Shown here in pieces: positions 25,850 through 34,499 of a stretch of 64,000 nt of DNA. How positions within the stretch are numbered: the stretch's first letter is position 1; every line of letters starts with the position of its first letter. The notes below the pieces were generated by a model. It was not told the DNA's origin and made no database searches. It saw only the letters and a program-made list of their open reading frames with translations. The DNA comes from Pseudomonas laurylsulfatiphila. GTDB lineage: Bacteria > Pseudomonadota > Gammaproteobacteria > Pseudomonadales > Pseudomonadaceae. The DNA is taken from positions 806,001 to 870,000 of the forward strand of contig NZ_NIRS01000001.1 of assembly GCF_002934665.1 (NCBI RefSeq), given 5' to 3'. A program made the position numbers and the translations under genes.

Positions 25850-27358
25850 ATGCGCATCCACGTCACCTTCATCGACCGCGTCGGCATCACCCAGGAAGTG
25901 CTGGCCCTGCTCGGTGGACGCAGTTTCAACCTGGACGCCGTGGAGATGGTCCCGCCGAACGTCTACATCGATGCGCCGACCCTCGGCGCCGAGGTGCTCG
26001 AAGAGTTGCGCGAAGCCCTTTTCGATGTGCGCGGCGTGCAGGCCGTGACCCTGGTCGACATCCTTCCGGGGCAACGCCGGCGCCTGCAACTGGACGCCTT
26101 GCTGGCCGCCAGTTCCGACCCGGTGCTGGCAGTGGATGACCGTGGTCATGTGCTGCTGGCCAACCCGGCGCTGATCGCCCTGTGCGGCCGCGAACCGGCC
26201 GGTGAGTCGCTGACCGCCCTGTTCGACGATGCCGATTTGCAGCGCACCCTGATCGCCCATCATTTCCGCCTGCCGATGCACGAGGTCAGTCTTGGCGGCC
26301 AGACCTTGCTCCTCGACGCGATGCCGATCACCGACGCTGGCGCCCTGCTCACCCTGTATCAACCCAATCGCATCGGCGAACGCCTGTCGGCGCTGCACCA
26401 CGACCATGCCGAAGGCTTCGATGCGCTGCTCGGCGAATCGCCGCCGATCCGCGCGCTCAAGGCCCGTGCGCAACGGGTCGCAGCATTGGATGCGCCACTG
26501 TTGATCCAGGGTGAAACCGGTACCGGCAAGGAGCTGGTGGCCCGTGCCTGCCATGCCATCAGCCCACGGCACGACGCGCCATTCCTGGCCCTGAACTGCG
26601 CGGCACTGCCGGAGAGCCTCGCCGAAAGCGAGCTGTTCGGCTACGCCCCCGGCGCCTTCACTGGCGCACAACGGGGCGGCAAGCTCGGCCTGCTGGAACT
26701 GGCCGACCAGGGCACGGTATTCCTCGATGAAGTGGGAGAAATGTCGCCCTATCTGCAAGCCAAGTTGCTGCGTTTCTTGAGCGATGGCTGCTTCCGTCGG
26801 GTCGGTGGCGACAAGGAAGTACGGGTCAACGTGCGGGTGCTCAGTGCGACCCACCGCGACCTGGAAAAAATGGTCGCCGAAGGACGTTTTCGCGAAGACC
26901 TGTTCTACCGCCTCAACGTGCTCAACCTGCAAGTGCCGCCGCTGCGCGAGCGCGGTCACGACATCCTGCTGATGGCCAATCACTTCATGCAACAGGCCTG
27001 CGCGCAGATCCAGCGGCCGGCCTGTCGCTTGGCACCGAGCACCTTCAGCGCCCTGCTCGGCAACCGCTGGCCGGGCAACGTGCGGCAACTGCAAAACGTG
27101 ATATTCCGCGCGGCGGCGATTTGCGAAAATCCGCTGGTGGACATCGACGACCTCGACATCGCCCGCACCGCCGTCGAGCGGCAAAACGACGGTGAAGTCG
27201 GCAGCCTGGAAGAGGCCGTTGGCGACTTTGAAAAGAACTTGCTGGAACAGCTTTACCGCAGCTATCCGTCCAGTCGGTTGCTCGCTGCGCGGTTGCAGAC
27301 GTCCCATAGCGCCATTGCCATTCGCTTGCGCAAGTATGGGATTCCCGGCAAACCCTGA
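25850..27358 (+). CDS. TyrR-like sigma-54 enhancer-binding regulator (GcsR-like)
   Basis: 502 residues: N-terminal ACT domain (RIHVTFIDRVGITQEVLALL), PAS-like segment, AAA+ domain with Walker A GETGTGKE (about 221-228) and the sigma-54-contact loop GAFTGA (about 268-273), and a C-terminal TyrR-type HTH (SYPSSRLLAARLQTSHSAIA). The intact GAFTGA means that it can work with RpoN, unlike E. coli TyrR. In P. aeruginosa the homologous GcsR activates the glycine cleavage operon. Here gcvH, with a sigma-54 promoter, lies directly downstream. The likely effector is glycine. The start at 25850 begins the ACT domain. Confidence 0.9.
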   Translation: MRIHVTFIDRVGITQEVLALLGGRSFNLDAVEMVPPNVYIDAPTLGAEVLEELREALFDVRGVQAVTLVDILPGQRRRLQLDALLAASSDPVLAVDDRGHVLLANPALIALCGREPAGESLTALFDDADLQRTLIAHHFRLPMHEVSLGGQTLLLDAMPITDAGALLTLYQPNRIGERLSALHHDHAEGFDALLGESPPIRALKARAQRVAALDAPLLIQGETGTGKELVARACHAISPRHDAPFLALNCAALPESLAESELFGYAPGAFTGAQRGGKLGLLELADQGTVFLDEVGEMSPYLQAKLLRFLSDGCFRRVGGDKEVRVNVRVLSATHRDLEKMVAEGRFREDLFYRLNVLNLQVPPLRERGHDILLMANHFMQQACAQIQRPACRLAPSTFSALLGNRWPGNVRQLQNVIFRAAAICENPLVDIDDLDIARTAVERQNDGEVGSLEEAVGDFEKNLLEQLYRSYPSSRLLAARLQTSHSAIAIRLRKYGIPGKP

Positions 27359-27376
27359 AGCCGTCGCACGGGCCTT

Positions 27377-27473
27377 TGTAGGAGCTGCCGAAGGCTGCGA
27401 TCTTTTGATCTTGATCCGTTCAAGATCGCTGAAAATCAAGATCAAAAGATCGCAGCCTTCGGCAGCTCCTACG
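27377..27473. repeat. REP-like palindrome, class C2
   Basis: Arms GTAGGAGCTGCCGAAGGCTG and CAGCCTTCGGCAGCTCCTAC; both arms carry the GAAGG/CCTTC variant, so pairing is kept. Just after the activator gene, upstream of the gcvH promoter. The rest of this 376-bp gap is described by the three regulatory entries that follow. Confidence 0.9.
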
Positions 27474-27576
27474 CGATGTGCGACGTCCATGTCTGCGAAT
27501 CGATACAGCGTAGCGAAATCAAGACAACCCTGCCCTGCCAGCAATCACAGCGCTTGCGTCCGAGGCGTTACCTGTC

Positions 27577-27594
27577 TGTATTGATTTCAGTACA
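27577..27594. promoter_or_regulatory. Candidate activator site (TyrR/GcsR-type) upstream of gcvH
   Basis: TGTA-N10-TACA, an 18-bp dyad with the length of a TyrR/PhhR box, about 80 bp upstream of the -24 element. Similar to, not identical with, the TGTAAA-N6-TTTACA consensus. Confidence 0.5.
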
Positions 27595-27626
27595 ACGTCA
27601 GTCATCGCCACTTTGAAAAATCTTTA

Positions 27627-27639
27627 CAAGCCATTGATT
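27627..27639 (-). promoter_or_regulatory. Integration host factor site
   Basis: On the minus strand AATCAATGGCTTG fits the IHF consensus WATCAA-N4-TTR exactly. It sits between the activator dyad and the sigma-54 promoter, in a locally A+T-rich stretch, where IHF bending would bring activator and polymerase together. Confidence 0.55.
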
Positions 27640-27658
27640 TAAAACAACTAATAAACAT

Positions 27659-27674
27659 TGGCACCACCCTTGCT
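27659..27674 (+). promoter_or_regulatory. Sigma-54 (-24/-12) promoter of gcvH-glyA-lipA
   Basis: TTGGCAC then CACCC then TTGCT, with the invariant GG (27660-27661) and GC (27672-27673) exactly ten bases apart. Transcription would start near 27685, about 50 bp before the gcvH ATG. RpoN dependence agrees with the adjacent GAFTGA-containing activator. Confidence 0.85.
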
Positions 27675-27734
27675 ATCACTCCTCCAACCCCGCTCGTCGC
27701 CCCGCCACGAGCCTTAAAACAATAAGGAGTTGAT

Positions 27735-28118
27735 ATGAGCCAATTGCGTTTTACCGTCGATCACGAATGGTTGCGCCTTGAGAGCAATGGCCTGGTCACC
27801 GTCGGCATCACGGCGTTTGCCCAGCAGTCGCTGGGGGATGTGGTGTTCGTTCAGGTGCCTGAACTGGGCGCCTTCGGTGCCGGCGCTGAAGTGTCGGTGC
27901 TGGAGTCGGTGAAAGCCGCCAGCAGCATCGGCATGCCGCTGGACGGTGAGGTGGTCGAGGTCAATGACACGCTGGAAAGCACCCCGGAACTGGTCAACGA
28001 AGACCCGTTGGGCGAAGGCTGGTTCTTTCGCTTCAAACCGGTCGATGTCGAGGCGTTGAGCGACTTGCTGGATCAAGACGCCTATGCACGCCTGACCGCC
28101 GAACACGCCGACGCTTGA
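27735..28118 (+). CDS. gcvH: Glycine cleavage system H protein
   Basis: Lipoyl-carrier protein that shuttles the aminomethyl group between the P and T proteins. 127 residues; lipoylated lysine K60 in LESVKAAS, with the surrounding hairpin and GEGWFFRF near the C-terminus. AAGGAG at 27724-27729 precedes the ATG. Downstream are glyA (32 bp) and lipA. Unlike the P. aeruginosa gcvH2-gcvP2-glyA2-sdaA-gcvT2 operon there is no gcvP or gcvT here, so this H protein must work with P and T proteins encoded elsewhere or have a different role. Confidence 0.95.
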   Translation: MSQLRFTVDHEWLRLESNGLVTVGITAFAQQSLGDVVFVQVPELGAFGAGAEVSVLESVKAASSIGMPLDGEVVEVNDTLESTPELVNEDPLGEGWFFRFKPVDVEALSDLLDQDAYARLTAEHADA

Positions 28119-28150
28119 AGCCCCCACGAATCCGCAAAAAGGACCACACC

Positions 28151-29407
28151 ATGTTCAGCAAACACGACCAGATCAAAGGCTACGACGACGAACTGCTGGC
28201 GGCGATGAACGCCGAGGATGCGCGGCAGGAACACCACATCGAACTGATCGCCTCGGAAAACTACACCAGCCAGCGGGTCATGCAGGCCCAGGGCAGCGGC
28301 CTGACCAACAAGTACGCCGAAGGGTATCCGGGCAAGCGTTACTACGGCGGCTGCGAGCACGTCGATGTGGTCGAGCAACTGGCCATCGACCGCGCCAAAC
28401 AACTGTTCGGCGCCGACTACGCCAACGTCCAGCCGCACTCCGGCAGCCAGGCCAACGCCGCGGTTTATCTGGCGTTGCTGCAAGCGGGCGACACCGTGCT
28501 CGGCATGAGCCTGGCCCACGGCGGACACTTGACCCACGGCGCCAAGGTGAGCTTTTCCGGCAAGCTGTACAACGCCGTGCAGTACGGCATCGACACCACC
28601 ACCGGCCTGATTGATTACGACGAAGTCGAGCGCCTGGCGATCGAGCACCAGCCGAAGATGATCATCGCCGGCTTCTCGGCCTATTCGAAGACCCTGGACT
28701 TCCTGCGCTTCCGTCAGATCGCCGACAAGGTTGGCGCCTACTTCTTCGTCGACATGGCCCACGTCGCCGGGCTGGTGGCCACGGGTTTGTACCCCAATCC
28801 CCTGCCCTACGCCGACGTGGTCACCACCACCACGCACAAGACCCTGCGCGGCCCCCGTGGCGGTCTGATTCTGGCCAAGGCCAACCCGGAGCTGGAGAAG
28901 AAGCTCAACGCCGCCGTGTTCCCCGGCGGTCAGGGTGGCCCGCTGATGCACGTGATCGCGGCCAAGGCTGTGTGCTTCAAGGAAGCGCTTGAGCCGGCAT
29001 TCAAGACTTATCAGGCGCAGGTGATCCGCAACGCCCAGGCCATGGCGCAGGTGTTTATCGAGCGCGGTTATGACGTGGTCTCCGGCGGTACCGACAACCA
29101 CCTGTTCCTGGTCAGCCTGATCCGCCAGGGCCTGACCGGCAAGGACGCCGACGCCGCCCTCGGGCGTGCCGGCATCACCGTGAACAAGAACGCCGTGCCC
29201 AACGATCCGCAATCGCCGTTCGTGACCTCCGGCCTGCGCATCGGTACGCCGGCGATCACCAGCCGTGGCTTCAAGGAAGCGCAAAGCATCGCCCTGGCCG
29301 GGTGGATCTGCGACATCCTCGATCACCTCGGCGATGCCGACATCGAAGCCAATGTCGCCCGCCAGGCGGCGGCCCTGTGTGCGGACTTCCCGGTTTACCG
29401 CGACTAA
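28151..29407 (+). CDS. glyA: Serine hydroxymethyltransferase
   Basis: PLP enzyme that interconverts serine and glycine with tetrahydrofolate. 418 residues with the PLP lysine K230 in [14 protein letters not shown], and LIASENYTS and [18 protein letters not shown] near the N-terminus. The ATG at 28151 is chosen because [10 protein letters not shown] is the family start. With gcvH it converts two glycines to serine when coupled to the cleavage system. Probably a secondary copy, since Pseudomonas usually carries another glyA (inference). Confidence 0.96.
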   Translation: MFSKHDQIKGYDDELLAAMNAEDARQEHHIELIASENYTSQRVMQAQGSGLTNKYAEGYPGKRYYGGCEHVDVVEQLAIDRAKQLFGADYANVQPHSGSQANAAVYLALLQAGDTVLGMSLAHGGHLTHGAKVSFSGKLYNAVQYGIDTTTGLIDYDEVERLAIEHQPKMIIAGFSAYSKTLDFLRFRQIADKVGAYFFVDMAHVAGLVATGLYPNPLPYADVVTTTTHKTLRGPRGGLILAKANPELEKKLNAAVFPGGQGGPLMHVIAAKAVCFKEALEPAFKTYQAQVIRNAQAMAQVFIERGYDVVSGGTDNHLFLVSLIRQGLTGKDADAALGRAGITVNKNAVPNDPQSPFVTSGLRIGTPAITSRGFKEAQSIALAGWICDILDHLGDADIEANVARQAAALCADFPVYRD

Positions 29408-29437
29408 GCACACAACATAGAACCCTGTGGGAAAAAA

Positions 29438-29533
29438 CCTGTGGGAGCGAGCTTGCTCGCGATGGCGGACTTTCATTCAACATCAATGCTGAATGTAATG
29501 GCCTCATCGCGAGCAAGCTCGCTCCCACAGGGT
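29438..29533. repeat. REP-like palindrome, class A2
   Basis: Arms CCTGTGGGAGCGAGCTTGCT and complement, interior CAACATCAATGCTGAATGT. The outer CCTGTGGGA and TCCCACAGG are partly duplicated on both flanks (29424 and 29535), suggesting nested copies. Lies between glyA and lipA. Confidence 0.88.
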
Positions 29534-29573
29534 CTCCCACAGGTTCTGCTCCCTGTTGCACAAGGAAAACACC

Positions 29574-30563
29574 ATGAACGCCATTGTCGAATCGACCGGC
29601 AACCACCCGGCCAAGGTGGAGGTCGGCACCAAACTGCGCGGCGCCGAAAAGGTCGCGCGGATCCCGGTGAAGATCATTCCCACGGATGAACTCCCGCGCA
29701 AACCCGACTGGATTCGCGTGCGCATGCCGATCTCTCCCGAGGTCGAACGGATCAAGCAACTGCTGCGCAAGCACAAGCTGCACAGCGTCTGCGAAGAAGC
29801 CTCGTGCCCGAACCTCGGCGAGTGTTTTTCCGGTGGCACCGCGACCTTCATGATCATGGGCGACATCTGCACCCGGCGCTGCCCGTTCTGTGATGTCGGC
29901 CATGGTCGGCCCAGGCCGCTGGACGTCAACGAGCCGATGAACCTGGCCGTGGCGATTGCCGAGCTGCGCCTGAAGTACGTGGTGATCACCTCGGTGGACC
30001 GCGACGATTTGCGCGACGGCGGCGCCCAGCACTTCGTCGATTGCCTGCGGGAAATCCGCAAGCTGTCCCCCGGCGTGCAACTGGAAACCCTGGTGCCGGA
30101 TTATCGCGGACGCATGGACGTGGCCCTGGCGATCACCGCCACTGAGCCGCCGGACGTGTTCAACCACAACCTGGAAACCGTACCGCGCCTGTACAAGGCC
30201 GCTCGACCTGGTTCGGACTTCGAGTGGTCGCTGGACCTGCTGCAGAAGTTCAAGCACGCGGTGCCCCACGTACCGACCAAATCCGGCCTGATGCTGGGCC
30301 TGGGTGAAACCGACGAGGAAGTGATCGAGGTCATGCAGCGCATGCGCGAGCACGACATCGACATGCTGACCCTCGGCCAGTATCTGCAACCCTCGCGCAG
30401 TCACCTGCCGGTGCAGCGCTTCGTGCACCCGGACACCTTTGCCTGGTTCGCCGAGGAAGGCACGCGCATGGGTTTCAAGAACGTGGCGTCCGGGCCGCTG
30501 GTGCGCTCGTCCTATCATGCCGATCAACAACTTCATGGAGGTGCCGGCGGTTTCAAGCCATGA
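29574..30563 (+). CDS. lipA: Lipoyl synthase
   Basis: Radical-SAM enzyme that inserts two sulfurs into octanoylated carrier domains, including GcvH. 329 residues with both iron-sulfur clusters: C73/C78/C84 ([12 protein letters not shown], auxiliary) and C99/C103/C106 ([11 protein letters not shown]-binding). The C-terminal RSSYHADQ carries the conserved serine ligand. It is not beside lipB as in the housekeeping arrangement, so this is probably a second copy tied to the gcvH-glyA unit, separated from it by a REP. Confidence 0.95.
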   Translation: MNAIVESTGNHPAKVEVGTKLRGAEKVARIPVKIIPTDELPRKPDWIRVRMPISPEVERIKQLLRKHKLHSVCEEASCPNLGECFSGGTATFMIMGDICTRRCPFCDVGHGRPRPLDVNEPMNLAVAIAELRLKYVVITSVDRDDLRDGGAQHFVDCLREIRKLSPGVQLETLVPDYRGRMDVALAITATEPPDVFNHNLETVPRLYKAARPGSDFEWSLDLLQKFKHAVPHVPTKSGLMLGLGETDEEVIEVMQRMREHDIDMLTLGQYLQPSRSHLPVQRFVHPDTFAWFAEEGTRMGFKNVASGPLVRSSYHADQQLHGGAGGFKP

Positions 30564-30596
30564 TGAGGTGACTGGTCATGCATGGAGCCGTTCCCG

Positions 30597-31355
30597 ATGC
30601 CGCGTTCACCCTGTCTGTTGTTGCTGTGCCTGAGCCTTGCCCTGCCGTGCATGGCCGACGAGCCGAAACCCGGGCACATGCTGTATGTGCGCAGCGTCGA
30701 CCCGGGCATCGTGCAGGACATCCGTTACGCCAGCGCGCACAACTTCACCGGGCACCCGCTCGACGGCTACCAGGCGGCGGAGTGCCTGCTGTCGCAGGAC
30801 GCAGCGAAGGCGTTGGCCCGAGTGCAAAGCGCACTGAAAGCCGAAGGCTACGGGCTGAAGGTATTCGACTGCTATCGCCCGACCCGCGCGGTGGCGGACA
30901 TGGGCCGCTTCGCCAGCGAACCCGGCGACCCGCTCAAGACCGAGTTCTATCCACGGGTCGACAAGCAGGACTTCTGGCGCCTGGGGTATGTGGCCCGGGT
31001 GTCCAATCACTCCAGGGGCAACACCGTCGACCTGACGATGACCGGCCCCGACGCCCTGCCCGCCGACACCTGGACGCCTTCGGTGAAACCGGTGGATTGC
31101 ACGGCGCCTTACGGTGAGCGCTGGCACGACGGCGCGCTCGACATGGGCACCGGTTTCGACTGCTTCGATGAGCGGGCGCACACCGACTCGGCGCTGATCA
31201 ATGCCACGGCCAGGGCCAATCGCCAGCGACTGACCGATGCCATGGCCAAGGAAGGCTTTGTGGGTTATTCGGCCGAGTGGTGGCACTTCACGTACAGCGG
31301 CAATCCGCCGAAGCCGGACGTCATGGACTTCCCCATCACGCCGTTGACGCCATGA
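30597..31355 (+). CDS. D-alanyl-D-alanine dipeptidase (VanX/DdpX-like), exported
   Basis: Zn-dependent dipeptidase of peptidase family M15D, 252 residues. Signal peptide ending CMA near 20; GGAG nine bases upstream supports the ATG at 30597, with an in-frame ATG five codons earlier. Zinc ligands are visible: SNHSRGNTVDL (His and Asp) and EWWHFTY (catalytic Glu and His ligand). Likely role: D-Ala-D-Ala turnover in the periplasm, as for DdpX, rather than vancomycin resistance, since vanH and vanA are absent. The stop overlaps the next ATG (ATGA). Confidence 0.92.
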   Translation: MPRSPCLLLLCLSLALPCMADEPKPGHMLYVRSVDPGIVQDIRYASAHNFTGHPLDGYQAAECLLSQDAAKALARVQSALKAEGYGLKVFDCYRPTRAVADMGRFASEPGDPLKTEFYPRVDKQDFWRLGYVARVSNHSRGNTVDLTMTGPDALPADTWTPSVKPVDCTAPYGERWHDGALDMGTGFDCFDERAHTDSALINATARANRQRLTDAMAKEGFVGYSAEWWHFTYSGNPPKPDVMDFPITPLTP

Positions 31356-32068
31356 ACCCTCTGCTCAAGGCCCTGTTAGTGGCGTTTTTTCCGCTGGCCG
31401 CCATGGCCCAGGGACTCGACGGCAGCGACCAACTGATCGTGGTCACCAGTAAAGGCTGGAATGACATCCAGGGTACTGCCCAACGCTATGAACGGCACGG
31501 GCAGACCTTGCGCAAATTCGAAGGGCCCTTTGCCGTCGTTCTCGGCAAGAACGGCATGGGCTGGGGCAAGGGGCTGCTCGACAGCGGGCCACCTGGAGGA
31601 CCGGTCAAACAGGAAGGCGACGGCAAGGCGCCAGCTGGCATGTTCAAGCTGGGCACGGCGTTTGGCTACGCGCCTTCGGCCGATACCCGCCTGCCCTATC
31701 TGTCGCTGACACCGACCATCGAATGCGTGGATGACAGCCAATCGGGTCGCTACAACGAACTGGTCGACGGCGCGGTCGTCGAAAAAGACTGGAACAGCTC
31801 CGAACGGATGCGCCGCCCGGATGAGTTGTACCGCCAGGGCATTTTCATCCAGCACAACACCCCGGCCTCTCCCGCTGCTGGCTCGTGCATTTTCTTCCAC
31901 ATCTGGCGCGGCCCCACGGCGCCGACCCGTGGTTGTACGGCCATGGACCCGACGGATATTGCGCGGCTGCTGGATTGGCTGGACCCGGGCAAATCCCCGG
32001 TGCTGGTGCAACTGCCTGAAGCACAGTACGAGCAGTTGCGTGAGCGCTTGAAACTCCCAAAGCTCTAG
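31352..32068 (+). CDS. YkuD-type L,D-transpeptidase-fold protein, exported
   Basis: 238 residues with a signal peptide (ALLVAFFPLAAMA). The YkuD features are GRYNELVDG, HNTPASPAAGSCIFFHIWRG and PTRGCTAM, giving a His about 14 residues before the nucleophile Cys in R-G-C-T. This resembles the YafK/ErfK-type variants. Overlap with the upstream dipeptidase by ATGA indicates translational coupling, so both may act on peptidoglycan peptides. Whether it cross-links peptidoglycan or attaches proteins is not decidable from sequence. Confidence 0.85.
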   Translation: MNPLLKALLVAFFPLAAMAQGLDGSDQLIVVTSKGWNDIQGTAQRYERHGQTLRKFEGPFAVVLGKNGMGWGKGLLDSGPPGGPVKQEGDGKAPAGMFKLGTAFGYAPSADTRLPYLSLTPTIECVDDSQSGRYNELVDGAVVEKDWNSSERMRRPDELYRQGIFIQHNTPASPAAGSCIFFHIWRGPTAPTRGCTAMDPTDIARLLDWLDPGKSPVLVQLPEAQYEQLRERLKLPKL

Positions 32069-32080
32069 TCAACGCCGGCC

Positions 32081-32208
32081 CCTGTGGCGAGGGAGCTTGT
32101 CGGATCGCCGCACCGTCCCGCTGGGGCGCGAAGCGGCCCTAAAAGATGGGACTGCTACGCAGTCCAGCGGGAGCAAGCTCCCTCGCCACAAAAACTCCCT
32201 CGCCACAA
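32081..32208. repeat. REP-like palindrome, class B, with an extra half-site
   Basis: Arms CCTGTGGCGAGGGAGCTTG and complement around an interior rich in GC, with a second CTCCCTCGCCACA half-site at 32195-32207. Marks the boundary between convergent units. Confidence 0.85.
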
Positions 32209-32217
32209 ATGCAGGTG

Positions 32218-33606
32218 TTAACCCCGCTCAACCACCACGCTACTCATCGACGGCTTGGCCAGCGCGTAATAGATCACACCCGGCACCAACAACCCGACGA
32301 TCCAGGAAATGTCCACGCCGCCCAGTTGCGCAACCATCGGCCCGGAGTAGAAATGGGTGTCGACAAAGGGCAACTGAATCAACACGCCGATCACATAGAC
32401 GCTGATTCCCAGCACGTTCCAGCGACCGTAGCGGCCTGTCGGGTCGGACAGTGCCGGGATGTCGTAGCGTTCCTTGTTGATGAAGTAGTAGTCCACCAGG
32501 TTGATCGCGCTCCACGGGGTGAAGAACGTCAGCAAGAACAGGATGAAGTACTTGAACGAGTTGAGGAACGAGTACTGCCCCAGCAACGCCAGCGCGGTGG
32601 ACGCCGCGACGATCAGCAGCACAAACACCATGCGCTGGCGGGCGCTGATTTCCAGGCGGCGGCGAAAGCCACTGATGATGGTGGCGATGCACATGAAGCT
32701 GCCGTAGGCGTTGAGGGTGGACACCGTGACCTTGCCGAAGACAATGCTCAGGTACAGCAAGGAGGCGATCACACCGCTACTGCCCAGGCCGACAATGGTC
32801 GCCACTTCGTGCCCACGAAAATTCGCTCCGGCCAGTGCGGCGGCGAACACCCCGAGCACCATCGAAGCCTGGGCCCCCAGTACCGTGCCGAGACCGACAG
32901 CGGCGAAGGTTTTCCACGACGACGTCTTGCTCGGCAGGTAGCGCGAGTAGTCCGCCACATAAGGGCCGAAAGCGATCTGCCAGGACGCCGAGAGCGACAC
33001 CGCCAGCAGGAACGTGCTCCAGCTGAAATGACGGTTGTCGAGCAACAAGCCGATGTCGTTGAGGGTCATCAACCGGGTGAACAGGTAGGCGAAGGCGATG
33101 ATGCCCAGCACGCTGGCCACCCGCCCGACCAGGTGAATCACCCGATAGCCGAAGATCGTCAGGAACGCGATGCACGCCGCGAAAATCAGGATGCCGGCGC
33201 TGTCGCTGACACTGATCAACTGCGCAATCGCCTGCCCCGACAGCACCGCGCCGGTGGCGCTGAAACCGAGGTACATCAGGCACACCAGGACAATCGGGAT
33301 CGCCGCGCCATACACCCCGAACTGCACGCGGCTGGAGATCATCTGCGGCAGCCCGAGCTTCGGCCCTTGCGCCGCGTGCAGCGCCACAACGGCGCCGCCG
33401 AGCACCTGTCCGATCAGCAGGCCGATCAGCGACCAGAACACATCGCCACCCAGTACCACGGCGAGGGCGCCGGTGACGATGGCGGTGATTTGCAGGTTGG
33501 CGCCAAGCCAAAGGGTGAACTGGCTGTAGAGGCTGCCGTGACGCTCAGCCTCGGGGATGAAATCGATCGAGCGGGTCTCGATCAGGGGACTGCGTTGCGC
33601 ACTCAT
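32218..33606 (-). CDS. NCS1-family permease (CodB/cytosine-purine-like, module B)
   Basis: 462 residues, shorter than the other two NCS1 proteins and more CodB-like: LPQMISSRVQFGVYG, FGPYVADYSRYLP, WSAINLVDYYFINK. About twelve membrane segments. It terminates a minus-strand series that starts near 41.7 kb and is separated by 45 bp from the TorF-type porin gene, so porin and permease may deliver the same nutrient across both membranes. Substrate unknown. Confidence 0.9.
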   Translation of the reverse strand: MSAQRSPLIETRSIDFIPEAERHGSLYSQFTLWLGANLQITAIVTGALAVVLGGDVFWSLIGLLIGQVLGGAVVALHAAQGPKLGLPQMISSRVQFGVYGAAIPIVLVCLMYLGFSATGAVLSGQAIAQLISVSDSAGILIFAACIAFLTIFGYRVIHLVGRVASVLGIIAFAYLFTRLMTLNDIGLLLDNRHFSWSTFLLAVSLSASWQIAFGPYVADYSRYLPSKTSSWKTFAAVGLGTVLGAQASMVLGVFAAALAGANFRGHEVATIVGLGSSGVIASLLYLSIVFGKVTVSTLNAYGSFMCIATIISGFRRRLEISARQRMVFVLLIVAASTALALLGQYSFLNSFKYFILFLLTFFTPWSAINLVDYYFINKERYDIPALSDPTGRYGRWNVLGISVYVIGVLIQLPFVDTHFYSGPMVAQLGGVDISWIVGLLVPGVIYYALAKPSMSSVVVERG

Positions 33607-33651
33607 GACGGTGTTTCCTTTGAGGAACTGTTTTTGTTGTCGGGGGTGTAC

Positions 33652-34392
33652 TTAAAAGGTCTTGGTGGCACTGGCAACGACCGTGGCCGAGCACAGGTCA
33701 TCATAGCCATACCAACTGCTGCACTCGCTTTTCGACAAGTCCGTGTCGACGTAGCTCAGGCCCCACGTCACGCCAACGAAGTCGCGTGTCAGCTTGGCCT
33801 CCCACTCGTAGTAAGACTCACGGTTATCGCCACTGGCGGACCAGAATGCGGGGTCTTTCACATCGTTGCGTCCAAAGCGCAGGTCCAGGCCGACTTCAGC
33901 CGGCAGATCGATTTTGTAGCCCAGGTAGGTGTAAAGGGTGTCCTGGTCCTCGCCGAAGAAATTCGGCGTGTCCTTTGAGTAATAGGCACCGAGCTTGACG
34001 CCATACACATCGACAATGGCGTACACCTCACTGAGGTTGAATTCGGAGTTTTTCGGGTAGTCGTACTTGATGTAGCCCAAGTCCAGGCTGATGGCCTCGG
34101 TCGCCTGCCAGAAGTAACCCGCGTAGTACTCAAGCTCCTGCCGGGTATCGAAGCCGCCACCGAAATCCACGTTGGAGGTCCAGGCGCCGATGTACAGGCC
34201 ACTGCTGTGCAGCAGCGTTGCCCCGCCCTGCACGGCCGGATCCCCCAGGGTTTGCGAGATACCACGGGAACGGTAGTCGCTGACCACGCCCAGGGTCATG
34301 TCAAGGCTGAAGTCATCGTTGAGGGCCAGGGCTTGGCTGCTCAGGGGGGCCAATGCCAGTGCGGCGAGGGTCAATGCTGAAAGTGCGTTCAT
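33652..34392 (-). CDS. TorF-family putative outer-membrane porin
   Basis: 246 residues: signal peptide ending QALA near 23, then alternating aromatic-rich strands (GLYIGAWTSNVDFGGG, YYAGYFWQATEAISLDLGYIKYDY) and a C-terminal TKTF with the terminal Phe expected for BAM recognition. GVVSDYRSRGISQT is the family marker. Two Cys (ECSSW, DLCSA) near the C-terminus may pair. Context suggests uptake of a small amide or ureide for the periplasmic amidohydrolases upstream. Confidence 0.85.
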   Translation of the reverse strand: MNALSALTLAALALAPLSSQALALNDDFSLDMTLGVVSDYRSRGISQTLGDPAVQGGATLLHSSGLYIGAWTSNVDFGGGFDTRQELEYYAGYFWQATEAISLDLGYIKYDYPKNSEFNLSEVYAIVDVYGVKLGAYYSKDTPNFFGEDQDTLYTYLGYKIDLPAEVGLDLRFGRNDVKDPAFWSASGDNRESYYEWEAKLTRDFVGVTWGLSYVDTDLSKSECSSWYGYDDLCSATVVASATKTF

Positions 34393-34499
34393 ACAGTTCT
34401 CTTGTTGTTATGGCGTACGGGGAATTTCAGGCATGGCGATGCCAGGCCCCTCGCGCTGCGAGGGGCTGGCGGTTTTTGCGTGTGTCGGGTGTTCGCAGG

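Noticed and set aside
25823..27544. 573-codon open frame on the minus strand
   Set aside because: Antisense to the sigma-54 activator, whose domains are intact in the forward frame.
27359..27734. Glycine riboswitch before gcvH
   Set aside because: The 50-base leader between the predicted start site and gcvH is too short for the aptamer and I saw no matching structure.
30597..31355. Vancomycin-resistance vanX
   Set aside because: The motifs fit the M15D family, but vanH, vanA and a VanRS pair are missing, and a Gram-negative host makes DdpX-type peptidoglycan turnover more likely.
32146..33978. 610-codon open frame on the plus strand
   Set aside because: Antisense to an NCS1 permease and a porin; rich in Gln, His and Arg as expected for a reversed membrane-protein gene.
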